44,416 nt of DNA, taken from an uncultured Lachnospiraceae bacterium (GTDB lineage Bacteria; Bacillota; Clostridia; Lachnospirales; Lachnospiraceae). Position 1 is the stretch's first letter; each line of letters starts with the position of its first letter. The stretch is taken from assembly GCA_910585205.1 (NCBI GenBank), contig CAJUCC010000022.1:1-44416 (forward strand), read 5' to 3'. Under the pieces are notes generated by a model that was not told where the DNA came from, made no database searches, and saw nothing but the letters and a program-made list of their open reading frames with translations. The translations under genes were made by a program, and so were the position numbers. This document shows positions 7,603 to 14,869 of this stretch, in pieces.

Positions 7603-7803
7603 TTATTCATAATCATCAAGACCCTGATGCAGGGTAGGTACACTGCATGCCAGCGGGGTTCTGGAACAGTCCGTACACCCCATTGTCTGAACTTTGGCAG
7701 TCTCTTCTCCTGTGAGATCGGTGTCGACATTGATGTGTCCCACACCCGTCGCCATGCCGGAATCCAGCATCTTTACGAGTTCTTCGACTTTCTTATCATC
7801 CAT
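7603..7803 (-). CDS. small cysteine-containing protein resembling the first half of the glycyl-radical domain
   Basis: The 66-residue protein lies between the PFL core and the radical domain, with AGGGAGG about 10 bases before its ATG. Residues 6-27 (VEELVKMLDSGMATGVGHIN and onward) align with the start of the neighbouring radical domain (VDNLVALLDGYATKGGHHLN). The two share LV..LD, AT, G-H and NV. The part that would hold the radical loop is replaced by MGCTDCSRTPLACSVP, with C43, C46 and C53 and no RVSGYA motif. It cannot carry the radical. A metal-binding, assembly or protective role at the site where the radical domain docks is inference. Its TAA stop directly precedes the next ribosome site, so translation is probably coupled. 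Confidence 0.85.
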   Translation of the reverse strand: MDDKKVEELVKMLDSGMATGVGHINVDTDLTGEETAKVQTMGCTDCSRTPLACSVPTLHQGLDDYE

Positions 7804-7837
7804 TGCATTAACCTCCCTGCGTTAAAGTCAGTTTTTA

Positions 7838-9877
7838 TTATTTATTCAGATCAAGTTCAATATCTCCTGCAAATACCTGATCTTCTTTCCCAAGTGCGCC
7901 GGGGATAATGGTAAAGGTATTGGAGATACCGTCCTGTGCATCCTTAAACGGAAGTTTGGATACGGAAGACAGAGAAGCTACCGCACCATGTGTGTCACGT
8001 CCGTGCATCGGGTTTGCACCGGGTGCAAACGGCTGACCTTTCTTACGTCCGTCAGGTGTGTTACCCGTTGCTTTTCCGTAGGTAACATTGGATGTAATGG
8101 TAAGGATAGAAGTTGTCGGAACACCGTTTCTGTAGGTGTGATGTCTTCTGATCGCCGTCATAAATTTGTGTACGATGTCCTGTGCAATTGCGTCCACGCG
8201 GTCGTCGTCGTTGCCGTATTTCGGGAAATCGCCTGTTGTCTTGAAGTCTACGATAACACCGTCATCATCGCGTACCACTTCTACTTTCGCATATTTGATT
8301 GCGGACAGGGAGTCTGCAACGATGGAAAGACCTGCAACACCGGTTGCGAAATAGCGTTTTACGTCTCTGTCATGAAGAGCCATTTCTGCTCTCTCATAGC
8401 AGTATTTGTCATGCATATAATGGATGATATTCAGTGTATTTACATATACGTCTGCCTGCCATTCCATCATGTCAATGAATTTGCCGTAAACATCGTCGTA
8501 ATCCAGAACATCGCCAGCCACCGGACGATATTTCGGTCCAACCTGTTTCTTGGTTACTTCGTCCACGCCGCCGTTCAGTGCATAGAGCAGACATTTTGCA
8601 AGGTTTGCACGCGCGCCGAAGAACTGCATTTCCTTACCGATAACCATGGAAGATACGCAGCATGCGATACCATAGTCGTCACCATGTGTTACTCTCATCA
8701 GATCGTCGTTCTCATACTGGATGGAAGATGTGGTGATGGAGATCTTTGCACAGTATTTCTTAAAACTCTCAGGAAGTCTTGTGGACCAGAGAACTGTCAG
8801 GTTGGGTTCCGGGCTTGCGCCGAGGTTTTCCAGAGTGTGCAGATAACGGAAGCTCATTTTTGTTACCATATGACGGCCGTCGACACCAACGCCTGCCAGA
8901 GACTCTGTTACCCATACCGGGTCGCCTGCGAAGATCTGGTTGTATTCCGGTGTACGTGCGAATTTAATCAGACGCAGCTTCATAATGAAGTGATCAACAA
9001 ATTCCTGAATCTGTTCTTCTGTGAAGGTACCGTTCTTTAAGTCTCTCTGTGCGAAGCAGTCAAGGAAGGTAGAAGTACGTCCCAAGGACATAGCAGCGCC
9101 GTTCTGCTCTTTTACGGCGCAGAGATAACCGAAGTAAACAGCCTGAATTGCTTCCTGTACGTTGGTAGCGGGTTTGGAAATATCGCAGCCATAGGATGCA
9201 GCCATTTCTTTCATCAGTTTCAGAGCAACCATCTGCTCGGAAAGCTCTTCACGAAGACGGATCACATCGTCTGTCATAACGCGTCCTGTGGAGTCTTTCT
9301 GTGCCTGCTTATCCTGAATCAGATAATCGATACCATACAGAGCCACACGTCTGTAGTCGCCGATGATACGTCCACGACCGTATGCATCCGGAAGACCCGT
9401 GATAATGTGGGAAGAACGGCATGCTCTCATCTCTGCATTGTATGCGTCAAAACAACCTGCATTGTGTGTTTTTCTGTGTGTGGAGAAGAACTCGCTGATT
9501 TCAGGATCCACTTCATAACCGTTGTCAGAACATGCCTTCTCAGCCATTCTGATACCGCCGTAAGGCTGCAGGGAACGCTTGAACGGTTTGTCTGTCTGGA
9601 AGCCTACGATGGTTTCCTTGCTTTTGTCCAGATAACCCGGTCCATGAGAAGTGATCGTGGAAACAACCTTGGTGTCCATATCGAGAACGCCGCCTGCTTC
9701 ACGCTCCTTCTTCTGCAGATCCAGTACCATTGCCCATAAATCTTTTGTGTTCTGTGTTGCGTCTGCCAGGAAGGATTCATCCCCCTCATACGGAGTATAG
9801 TTCTTCTGAATGAAGTCACGGACATTGACTTCCGAATCCCATTTTCCGCCTACAAAATCTTTCCATTCTGGTCTCAT
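7838..9877 (-). CDS. pflB: pyruvate formate-lyase core subunit lacking the glycyl-radical domain
   Basis: The 679-residue protein converts pyruvate and CoA to formate and acetyl-CoA. The family markers NEVNVRDF-like EVNVRDFIQKNYTPYEGDES, LQPYGGIRM, THRKTHNAG and GRGRIIGDYRRVALYG are present. So is the PFL-specific active-site pair in GIACCVSSMVIGKEMQFFGA (C406-C407, equivalent to C418-C419 of E. coli). It stops after FTIIPGALGKEDQVFAGDIE, exactly where E. coli PFL continues into its ~70-residue radical domain. AGGAGG at 9888-9893 (complement) supports the ATG at 9877 over an in-frame start at 9937. A strong promoter lies at 9936-9965. Confidence 0.95.
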   Translation of the reverse strand: MRPEWKDFVGGKWDSEVNVRDFIQKNYTPYEGDESFLADATQNTKDLWAMVLDLQKKEREAGGVLDMDTKVVSTITSHGPGYLDKSKETIVGFQTDKPFKRSLQPYGGIRMAEKACSDNGYEVDPEISEFFSTHRKTHNAGCFDAYNAEMRACRSSHIITGLPDAYGRGRIIGDYRRVALYGIDYLIQDKQAQKDSTGRVMTDDVIRLREELSEQMVALKLMKEMAASYGCDISKPATNVQEAIQAVYFGYLCAVKEQNGAAMSLGRTSTFLDCFAQRDLKNGTFTEEQIQEFVDHFIMKLRLIKFARTPEYNQIFAGDPVWVTESLAGVGVDGRHMVTKMSFRYLHTLENLGASPEPNLTVLWSTRLPESFKKYCAKISITTSSIQYENDDLMRVTHGDDYGIACCVSSMVIGKEMQFFGARANLAKCLLYALNGGVDEVTKKQVGPKYRPVAGDVLDYDDVYGKFIDMMEWQADVYVNTLNIIHYMHDKYCYERAEMALHDRDVKRYFATGVAGLSIVADSLSAIKYAKVEVVRDDDGVIVDFKTTGDFPKYGNDDDRVDAIAQDIVHKFMTAIRRHHTYRNGVPTTSILTITSNVTYGKATGNTPDGRKKGQPFAPGANPMHGRDTHGAVASLSSVSKLPFKDAQDGISNTFTIIPGALGKEDQVFAGDIELDLNK

Positions 9878-9935
9878 TTTGAAATAGCCTCCTATCATTT
9901 TGGTAGTGAAAACGATTGTTAACTTTATATGAATC

Positions 9936-9965
9936 ATTATAAGTGCTAAACTACGAAAACGTCAA
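9936..9965 (-). promoter_or_regulatory. promoter of the pfl operon
   Basis: On the minus strand TTGACG (9960-9965) and a perfect TATAAT (9936-9941) are 18 bases apart. The start site would fall near 9929, giving a leader of about 50 bases. A TTGTTAA half-site at about 9917-9923 lies in the leader. The redox repressor Rex uses paired TTGTTAA/TTAACAA half-sites, but the second half is missing here. Confidence 0.75.
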
Positions 9966-9982
9966 GAACAGGCATGTATTTT

Positions 9983-9994
9983 TTTGTATACAAA
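9983..9994. promoter_or_regulatory. 12-bp palindrome upstream of the pfl promoter
   Basis: TTTGTATACAAA is a perfect palindrome lying 17 bases upstream of the pfl -35 box, a usual place for an activator or regulator site. The TTGTATACAA core resembles operators described for GntR-type regulators. The actual regulator cannot be named from the sequence. Confidence 0.4.
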
Positions 9995-10044
9995 CCTGCA
10001 AAAAGTATGAATTTTTTCTAAATTTTTGTGGAAATCGTGGATAG

Positions 10045-10071
10045 TTTACCAATGTATGGTTACAGTATAAT
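10045..10071 (+). promoter_or_regulatory. candidate promoter of the DUF1858 gene
   Basis: A perfect TATAAT (10066-10071) lies 47 bases before the DUF1858 start. The best -35-like hexamer is TTTACC (10045-10050), with a short 15-base spacer. It diverges from the pfl promoter. Confidence 0.4.
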
Positions 10072-10118
10072 AAAACAGAATACAGAGACGTGACGACAAG
10101 GTATGGGAGGTGAGGAAA

Positions 10119-10310
10119 ATGGCGGAAATTACAAAGGATATGACGATCGGAGAGATACTGCAGGCGCAGCCCGGGGTTGCTCCGGTTCTGATGGCGGCAG
10201 GCATGCACTGCCTCGGCTGTCCGTCCGCGCAGGGCGAGACGCTGGAGGAGGCGGCTATGGTGCACGGCATGGATGTTGAAGAGCTGATGAAACAGATTCA
10301 GGCGCTGTAA
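10119..10310 (+). CDS. DUF1858 domain-containing protein
   Basis: The 63-residue protein starts MAEITKDMTIGEILQAQPGV. It contains the DUF1858 core (VLMAAGMHCLGCPSAQGETL, then a C-terminal helix ending MKQIQAL). This domain is related to the N-terminus of ScdA/RIC-type proteins and contains a conserved CxxC. A role in redox or iron-sulfur chemistry is suspected for the family but not established. GGGAGG at 10105-10110 supports the ATG at 10119 over an earlier GTG at 10110. It is divergent from the pfl operon and followed by a terminator. Confidence 0.88.
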   Translation: MAEITKDMTIGEILQAQPGVAPVLMAAGMHCLGCPSAQGETLEEAAMVHGMDVEELMKQIQAL

Positions 10311-10327
10311 GAAGATACCGATAAAAA

Positions 10328-10364
10328 AGAAGCAATTTCCGTTGCGGGAATTGCTTCTTTTTTT
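10328..10364. terminator. bidirectional terminator between the DUF1858 gene and mecA
   Basis: AGAAGCAATT (10328-10337) pairs perfectly with AATTGCTTCT (10349-10358). Seven T follow on the plus strand and an A run precedes the stem, so it can serve both convergent genes. Confidence 0.85.
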
Positions 10365-10384
10365 ATGGTCTTAATTTATACGAT

Positions 10385-11176
10385 TCAGATCAGTGCAAGT
10401 GACTGGAGCGCATCACCTGCGATAAACAGTTCGCTGTGCTCGTTGAGGTAAGCTTCCGTGCCGGTGCTGTATTTTTCCGGAACCCCGTATTCGGATATAA
10501 TGTTGCAAACCTTATTGAACTCTTCCGGCGTATGGCTGCCCTTGGACAGAATCAGCGAATAGCCGCCGCCGTCTCTGCTGCTGTAAAGAGAATTGACACC
10601 GGTATAGAAATTTTTCAGCACATGTGCCAGGCGGGTGAGTTCATTCAGATGCGGGAAGGAAAATACCCGTGTCAGGTCCGATTCGGTGGCAACGGTGACG
10701 GCTTCGCCGCCTGTGCCTGCCAGCTCTGCCAGAGAGGATGAAACTTCCGCAGGCTGTCCGCTTTCCGTATCATATGCATTTTTCAATTTGTTTTCATGCA
10801 GTTTCTTAAACAGATCAAGGACATCGTCCGCACCTTCCAGGTAGCTCTCCGAGGTATCCTCTTCCGCTTCTTCCTCTGCGTCATGAATCGAGGGCGCAAA
10901 TTTGGAAAAACGGGTGTCGAGTTCTTCGGGATCCTCTACCTTGGTGATAATCAGGACGATACATTCCGAGTTCAGCGGAATCGCTTCGATCATCAGCGGG
11001 ATATTTTCCGCTTCAAAACCGCATTCGTAAGAAGCCTGCTGCATCATATCGCGGAACAGGGTTTTTGCTTTTTCCGTTCCATAGGCAAGTTCGCTGATTT
11101 TCAGCTCCCGGTCAATCAGGTCTGCCTTGGTAAGGGTGCAGCGGATCTGGTGGTCGTTTACTTTTTCTATCTTCAT
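10385..11176 (-). CDS. mecA: adaptor protein MecA
   Basis: The 263-residue protein begins MKIEKVNDHQIRCTLTKADL, the N-terminal substrate-binding part of MecA. A variable acidic linker (EEEAEEDTSE) follows at about residues 100-115. The C-terminal ClpC-binding domain includes VFSFPHLNELTRLAHVLKNF and YSLILSK. MecA delivers unfolded or specific regulatory proteins to the ClpC/ClpP protease. In Bacillus its main target is the competence regulator ComK; the targets here are unknown. A weak ribosome site (AAGGAAGTG) precedes the ATG. Confidence 0.92.
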   Translation of the reverse strand: MKIEKVNDHQIRCTLTKADLIDRELKISELAYGTEKAKTLFRDMMQQASYECGFEAENIPLMIEAIPLNSECIVLIITKVEDPEELDTRFSKFAPSIHDAEEEAEEDTSESYLEGADDVLDLFKKLHENKLKNAYDTESGQPAEVSSSLAELAGTGGEAVTVATESDLTRVFSFPHLNELTRLAHVLKNFYTGVNSLYSSRDGGGYSLILSKGSHTPEEFNKVCNIISEYGVPEKYSTGTEAYLNEHSELFIAGDALQSLALI

Positions 11177-11275
11177 ATTATCACTTCCTTGCTTCTATAT
11201 CATACCACGGTAACAGATTCATTTATATTGGTAAATACTACAATCCATTATCATTATTTTCCTAATTAAAAGTAT

Positions 11276-11302
11276 ATTATACTCAATGATTGTGCAAGTC
11301 AA
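11276..11302 (-). promoter_or_regulatory. candidate mecA promoter
   Basis: On the minus strand TTGACT (11297-11302) and TATAAT (11276-11281) are both close to consensus, but the spacer is only 15 bases. The leader to mecA would be about 95 bases. An extended -10-like TGGTATGAT nearer the gene (about 11199-11207) is an alternative. Confidence 0.4.
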
Positions 11303-11349
11303 TAGAAGCTGCTACAATTCATAAATTTTTTATAAATTTTTCAAAAAGC

Positions 11350-11378
11350 TTGTGCCCGAAAGGTATATACGTTATAAT
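11350..11378 (+). promoter_or_regulatory. strong promoter for a candidate non-coding RNA
   Basis: TTGTGC (11350-11355), a 17-base spacer and a perfect TATAAT (11373-11378) predict transcription starting near 11384-11386. The first good protein gene downstream is almost 400 bases away. Confidence 0.65.
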
Positions 11379-11383
11379 AACAC

Positions 11384-11560
11384 ACAGAGATGCTTTCGGA
11401 CAATCTGTATTTGGAAGGAGGCATGGTATTTCTTGGATCAAAAGGCTTTGGCCGTCTTACATTAAGTCCTGAAACGGAAAGTTTCATCCATCCTATCTTC
11501 CGCCGGCGGGCGGAGGGTGTGTCTTATCAGTCTCTGTGCGAGCACAGAGCATCAAATTTT
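11384..11560 (+). ncRNA. candidate structured RNA (6S-like topology)
   Basis: About 175 bases follow the promoter. CACAGAGA (11383-11390) is complementary to TCTCTGTG (11531-11538), a closing stem. GGAAGGAGGCATGG (11413-11426) pairs with CCATCCTATCTTCC (11488-11501) over 14 positions with only two mismatches. TCCGCC/GGCGGA (11499-11514) forms a small hairpin on the 3' side, and GAAAC/GTTTC (11471-11485) another inside. CTCTGTG/CACAGAG (11532-11549) is a possible 3' terminator hairpin. A closing stem, a bubble with a 3' hairpin and a long inner stem recall 6S RNA. I see no sequence match that proves it. An RNA switch hiding the AAGGAGG at 11416-11421 is the alternative. Confidence 0.45.
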
Positions 11561-11764
11561 CCCGATATTTCTTAATGTTATAATTCAAATTTCCACAACA
11601 CAGTATTTCTTTTATGTTATGTCATAATACATGTCTGTGCATCTCGTCAGTGCTGTTTTCATGCCGCCGTTATCCGAAATTTTATGAAAATCCGAAGGAA
11701 TTGAATATATCACAGTATTTTTCCGGTCTCCGGGTTTTCAAAGTATGAGAAGGAGGGATGAGGT

Positions 11765-11980
11765 GTGTTACGAAAAGAAGAGTTGCAAGACATGAGAGAA
11801 CGTCTGGAAGGTATCGCAAGGGACGGCGCGGATCTGTATCTCGACGGCAGGAAGGTATCTGCCGCGGAGCTGGCATGGGTTTGCTGTGTCAATGAAGAAA
11901 CCGTTTATATGCCGGACTATGTGACCAATCAGGACGGAAGGCTGACAGAACTCAGATATGACAAAGTACGTCTGACCTGA
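11765..11980 (+). CDS. small protein of unknown function, 71 residues
   Basis: The gene starts at a GTG at 11765 with AAGGAGG about 8 bases upstream, and codes for MLRKEELQDMRERLEGIARD through to the end TELRYDKVRLT. The N-terminal half is a charged helix (KEELQDMRERLEGIA), followed by short beta-like segments (DLYLDGRKV, ETVYMPDYVTN). It has no signal peptide or membrane segment. I do not recognise the family. A hairpin (ATGCAGC 11980-11986, GCTGCAT 11999-12005) overlaps its stop but has no T tract. Confidence 0.7.
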   Translation: MLRKEELQDMRERLEGIARDGADLYLDGRKVSAAELAWVCCVNEETVYMPDYVTNQDGRLTELRYDKVRLT

Positions 11981-12137
11981 TGCAGCCGGTTTTGGTCTGC
12001 TGCATAACGGGGATGCTGTACAAGGTATTTGAGAAACCGGGAAACGGATAACAGGAGCCTTTACGCTGACAAACGCAGATTACCCGTTAAATTTACAAAA
12101 AACGTCGAAAATTGGTAATGACGGTATGGAAATAGTC

Positions 12138-12146
12138 TGGTATAAT
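12138..12146 (+). promoter_or_regulatory. extended -10 promoter of the GH18 gene
   Basis: TGGTATAAT combines a TGn extension with a perfect -10 at 12141-12146. There is no good -35 (ATGACG at 12118-12123 with a 17-base spacer). The predicted leader to the TTG start is about 25 bases. Confidence 0.55.
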
Positions 12147-12176
12147 GGGGACGGTTGAAAGGGGGCTGAAGCGGAG

Positions 12177-14042
12177 TTGAAGGAACCGAACAGATTGAAG
12201 AAGTCGAAGAAATCAAAGAGATCAAACAGGTTGCAGGAATCTGACAGAATAATGAAATCCGGGCGGGCAGGAAAATCCGGGAAGGCAGTAAAAGCGGAGA
12301 GAGCAGGGAAGTCCGGCCGGGCGAAAAAGGCAAGGAGAGCAAAGCGCTCGAAAGGGCCGAAAAAACTGATTCCGGTATTCGTTGCGATCGTTCTTATTTT
12401 TATCATAGTCGCTGCCAGTGCAGGGATGAAGCTGGCAGAGAAATATTCGTATTCGAAGGAGAAGGCCGATCTGGACCGGTATTTTGGTCTGGGGAGAGAA
12501 GAAGAGGTGGCGATTGTCCTTCAGGATGAAATGTTGGAAGAGAAGGCGCTTTTACTGGACGGAACGTATTATTTTTCGCTGGATTTGATACATCAATATC
12601 TGAACGAGCGTTTTTACGAAGACCGGGGAGAAGGGCTTTTGCTCTATACCACACCGGATGACATCATACGGACCGGGATCGGTATGACGGAATTTGTGCA
12701 GGGTGGCCAGTCACAGGACGCCGGATTCGTAATCGCGCGGTATGAGGAGGACAGACTGTATGTTGCTGCAGATTATGTAAAGAAATTTACCAATTTCTCG
12801 TACGAACCGTTTACCGGGCCGAATCGTATGCAGGTTTATACCGCATGGGGGGAGCAGACACTGGCAGAAATCAGTAAAGATACACAGATCCGCTATCAGG
12901 GCGGCATCAAGAGTGAAATCCTGAAGGAAATGACGAAGGGAAGCTCCGTTGTCGTGCTGGAAGAGATGGAAAACTGGGTCAGGGTGAAGTCAGAGGCGTT
13001 TATCGGCTATGTGGAGAAAAAGCGTCTGGGCAATTTCCATACGGAGACGATGACGGCGGTCGCGGATTATGCGGAGCCGGTCTATACGAATATTTCCAGA
13101 GAAGGAAAGGTGTGCATGGCGTGGCATCAGGTGACAAATCCGACTGCGAATGCGTATCTGGCTGATGTTGTGGCCGGGACGGAGGGGCTGAACACCATTT
13201 CACCGACATGGTTTTCCCTGAGCGATAATGAGGGCAACTTTACCAGCATTGCCTCCACCGATTATGTGGCACAGGCGCACCAAATGGGACTGGAAGTCTG
13301 GGGGCTGATCGATAATTTCCGGGATGAGGTGGATACTTACACCGTGCTGTCATCGACGTCGAAGCGGGCGCATCTGATTGAGGGGTTGATGCAGGCAGCG
13401 GCATCCTGCGGCATGGACGGCATCAATATTGACTTTGAACAGCTGACGGAGGCGACAGGAGAACATTTCGTACAGTTTATCCGGGAATTATCCATTTCCT
13501 GCCGGGCCAATGGGATTGTCCTTTCCATTGACAATTATGTGCCGGTCGGCAATACCGGACATTACGGACGGGAAGAACAGGGCAAAGTGGCGGACTATGT
13601 GATAATTATGGGGTATGACGAACACTGGTCGGGCAGTGAGACGGCGGGCAGCGTGGCTTCGATCGACTTCGTGGAGACCGGCATTCAGAAAACGCTGGAA
13701 GAGGTGCCGGCAGAGAAAGTAATCAACGCGGTTCCTTTTTATACAAGAGTCTGGAAATCGGAGGGCGGCGGCCTGACGAGTGATGCGGTCGGGATGGATT
13801 CGGCGGATCAATTTCTGGCCGATAACAATGTTTCGCCGGTCTGGGATGAACAGACCTGCCAGAATTACGCGGAGTTTGAAGTTGACAACGCCTATTATCA
13901 GGTGTGGCTGGAGGACGAACAGTCCATAGAGGTGAAGCTGAATGTGATGGCGCAGTATGACATCGCCGGCGTGGGCGCCTGGAAACTGGGACTGGAACGG
14001 CCTTCGATCTGGAATGTCATCGACCAGTATCTGAACGGATAA
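12177..14042 (+). CDS. membrane-anchored GH18-family glycosidase with SH3-like domain
   Basis: The protein has about 621 residues. A very basic N-terminal tail (about 60 residues, nearly all K, R, S, G, A) precedes a membrane helix (LIPVFVAIVLIFIIVAASAG). A beta-rich domain resembling the copper-amine-oxidase N-terminal fold comes next, then an SH3-like segment (about 220-285, ending WVRVKSEAFIGYVEKKRLG). The C-terminal GH18 barrel carries the catalytic DGINIDFE motif and later VIIMGYDEHW. Relatives (YaaH/SleL/YdhD type) cut spore cortex or cell-wall glycan outside the membrane. The start is uncertain. The TTG at 12177 has GGGGG 10 bases upstream. The ATG at 12252 has no ribosome site but would shorten the basic tail. 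Confidence 0.88.
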   Translation: MKEPNRLKKSKKSKRSNRLQESDRIMKSGRAGKSGKAVKAERAGKSGRAKKARRAKRSKGPKKLIPVFVAIVLIFIIVAASAGMKLAEKYSYSKEKADLDRYFGLGREEEVAIVLQDEMLEEKALLLDGTYYFSLDLIHQYLNERFYEDRGEGLLLYTTPDDIIRTGIGMTEFVQGGQSQDAGFVIARYEEDRLYVAADYVKKFTNFSYEPFTGPNRMQVYTAWGEQTLAEISKDTQIRYQGGIKSEILKEMTKGSSVVVLEEMENWVRVKSEAFIGYVEKKRLGNFHTETMTAVADYAEPVYTNISREGKVCMAWHQVTNPTANAYLADVVAGTEGLNTISPTWFSLSDNEGNFTSIASTDYVAQAHQMGLEVWGLIDNFRDEVDTYTVLSSTSKRAHLIEGLMQAAASCGMDGINIDFEQLTEATGEHFVQFIRELSISCRANGIVLSIDNYVPVGNTGHYGREEQGKVADYVIIMGYDEHWSGSETAGSVASIDFVETGIQKTLEEVPAEKVINAVPFYTRVWKSEGGGLTSDAVGMDSADQFLADNNVSPVWDEQTCQNYAEFEVDNAYYQVWLEDEQSIEVKLNVMAQYDIAGVGAWKLGLERPSIWNVIDQYLNG

Positions 14043-14051
14043 GAGAGCAAA

Positions 14052-14080
14052 AGAATCCCCTCTGGCGGGATTCTTTTTTT
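14052..14080 (+). terminator. Rho-independent terminator after the GH18 gene
   Basis: AGAATCCC (14052-14059) pairs with GGGATTCT (14067-14074), followed by a run of T to 14080. Confidence 0.88.
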
Positions 14081-14121
14081 ATTTTATGATTCATAAGATG
14101 ATAAAAAATGCAGGATACAGG

Positions 14122-14841
14122 ATGATGATGGAAAAAAAGAAGGACAGACGCCGGCCGGAAGAATGGGCGGTATATGCGGCCATGTTTGCCATGCTGGCGG
14201 CAGCGGGCCTGATGGCGGTAAAAGGGACGGCGGCATTTGTCAATAACAGTCATGTGGAACGTCAGCGGTGCATTGTGATCGACGCGGGACACGGCGGTGA
14301 CGATCCGGGGAAAGTGGGAATCAACGGCGCGTTGGAAAAAGACATTAACTTACAGATTGCACAGAAGGTTCAGAAATATCTGGAATATGAGGGCATACAG
14401 GTTGTCATGACACGGACGGACGGCGCGGGCCTGTACGACAGCGGGGCGGAGAATAAAAAAGTACAGGATATGAAACGCCGGATTATAATGATTGAAGAAG
14501 CCGCGCCCGTTATGACCGTGAGCATTCATCAGAACAGTTATCCTGAGGAATATGTAAAAGGGGCGCAGGTATTTTATTATAAGGACAGCGCCGAAAGTCA
14601 GGAGGCTGCCGAAATTATGCAGGAGAGCTTGCGGGAGCGGCTGGATACCGAAAACAAAAGAGAGGCGAAGGCCAATGGGAGTTATTATCTCCTTAAAAAG
14701 ACATCGTCGCCGGTTATCATTGTGGAATGCGGATTTTTGTCCAATTCGGGAGAGGCGGCGAAACTGAGTGAAGACGATTATCAGGAACGGGTGGCATGGG
14801 CGGTTTTTATGGGGATTATGCGGTATCTGAACGGATATTGA
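14122..14841 (+). CDS. cwlD: N-acetylmuramoyl-L-alanine amidase (CwlD-like)
   Basis: The protein is about 239 residues: one N-terminal membrane helix or signal anchor (WAVYAAMFAMLAAAGLMAV) followed by an Amidase_3 domain. Zinc ligands and catalytic residues are visible in IVIDAGHGGDDPG, GALEKDINLQIA, VSIHQNSY and IIVECGFLSN. It cuts the lactyl-peptide bond of peptidoglycan. CwlD of Bacillus makes muramic-lactam in spore cortex, and the size and layout fit that group. The frame opens at 14086, but that ATG lies right after a terminator T tract with no ribosome site. ATGs at 14122-14130 have AGGATACAGG upstream and are preferred, with moderate certainty. Confidence 0.88.
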   Translation: MMMEKKKDRRRPEEWAVYAAMFAMLAAAGLMAVKGTAAFVNNSHVERQRCIVIDAGHGGDDPGKVGINGALEKDINLQIAQKVQKYLEYEGIQVVMTRTDGAGLYDSGAENKKVQDMKRRIIMIEEAAPVMTVSIHQNSYPEEYVKGAQVFYYKDSAESQEAAEIMQESLRERLDTENKREAKANGSYYLLKKTSSPVIIVECGFLSNSGEAAKLSEDDYQERVAWAVFMGIMRYLNGY

Positions 14842-14869
14842 AAAACCCCTTTTCCCTCCAGACGGACTG

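Larger units (their letters stand above)
11177..11764. other. 588-base stretch without a supported protein gene
   Basis: Between mecA (minus) and the small protein gene at 11765 (plus) lie two divergent promoters (11276-11302 and 11350-11378). A candidate structured RNA follows at 11384-11560. The rest, about 11561-11764, is AT-rich and shows no clear terminator, promoter or reading frame. Two short open frames of about 60 codons cross the RNA region (11290-11472 and 11390-11575). Neither has a correctly spaced ribosome site or a recognisable sequence. Confidence 0.6.

Noticed and set aside
7347..9877. Split PFL as a frameshift or sequencing error in one pflB gene
   Set aside because: The pieces are separated by a complete extra gene, and each piece has its own start codon, ribosome site and stop. 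A single indel cannot explain this.
9905..9930. Full Rex operator in the pfl leader
   Set aside because: Only one TTGTTAA half-site is present; the mirrored half at the required distance is missing.
11390..11575. Protein gene of about 60 codons over the candidate RNA
   Set aside because: The AAGGAGG lies only one base from the internal ATG and too far downstream of the first ATG. The translation matches no family, and the region is better explained by RNA stems.
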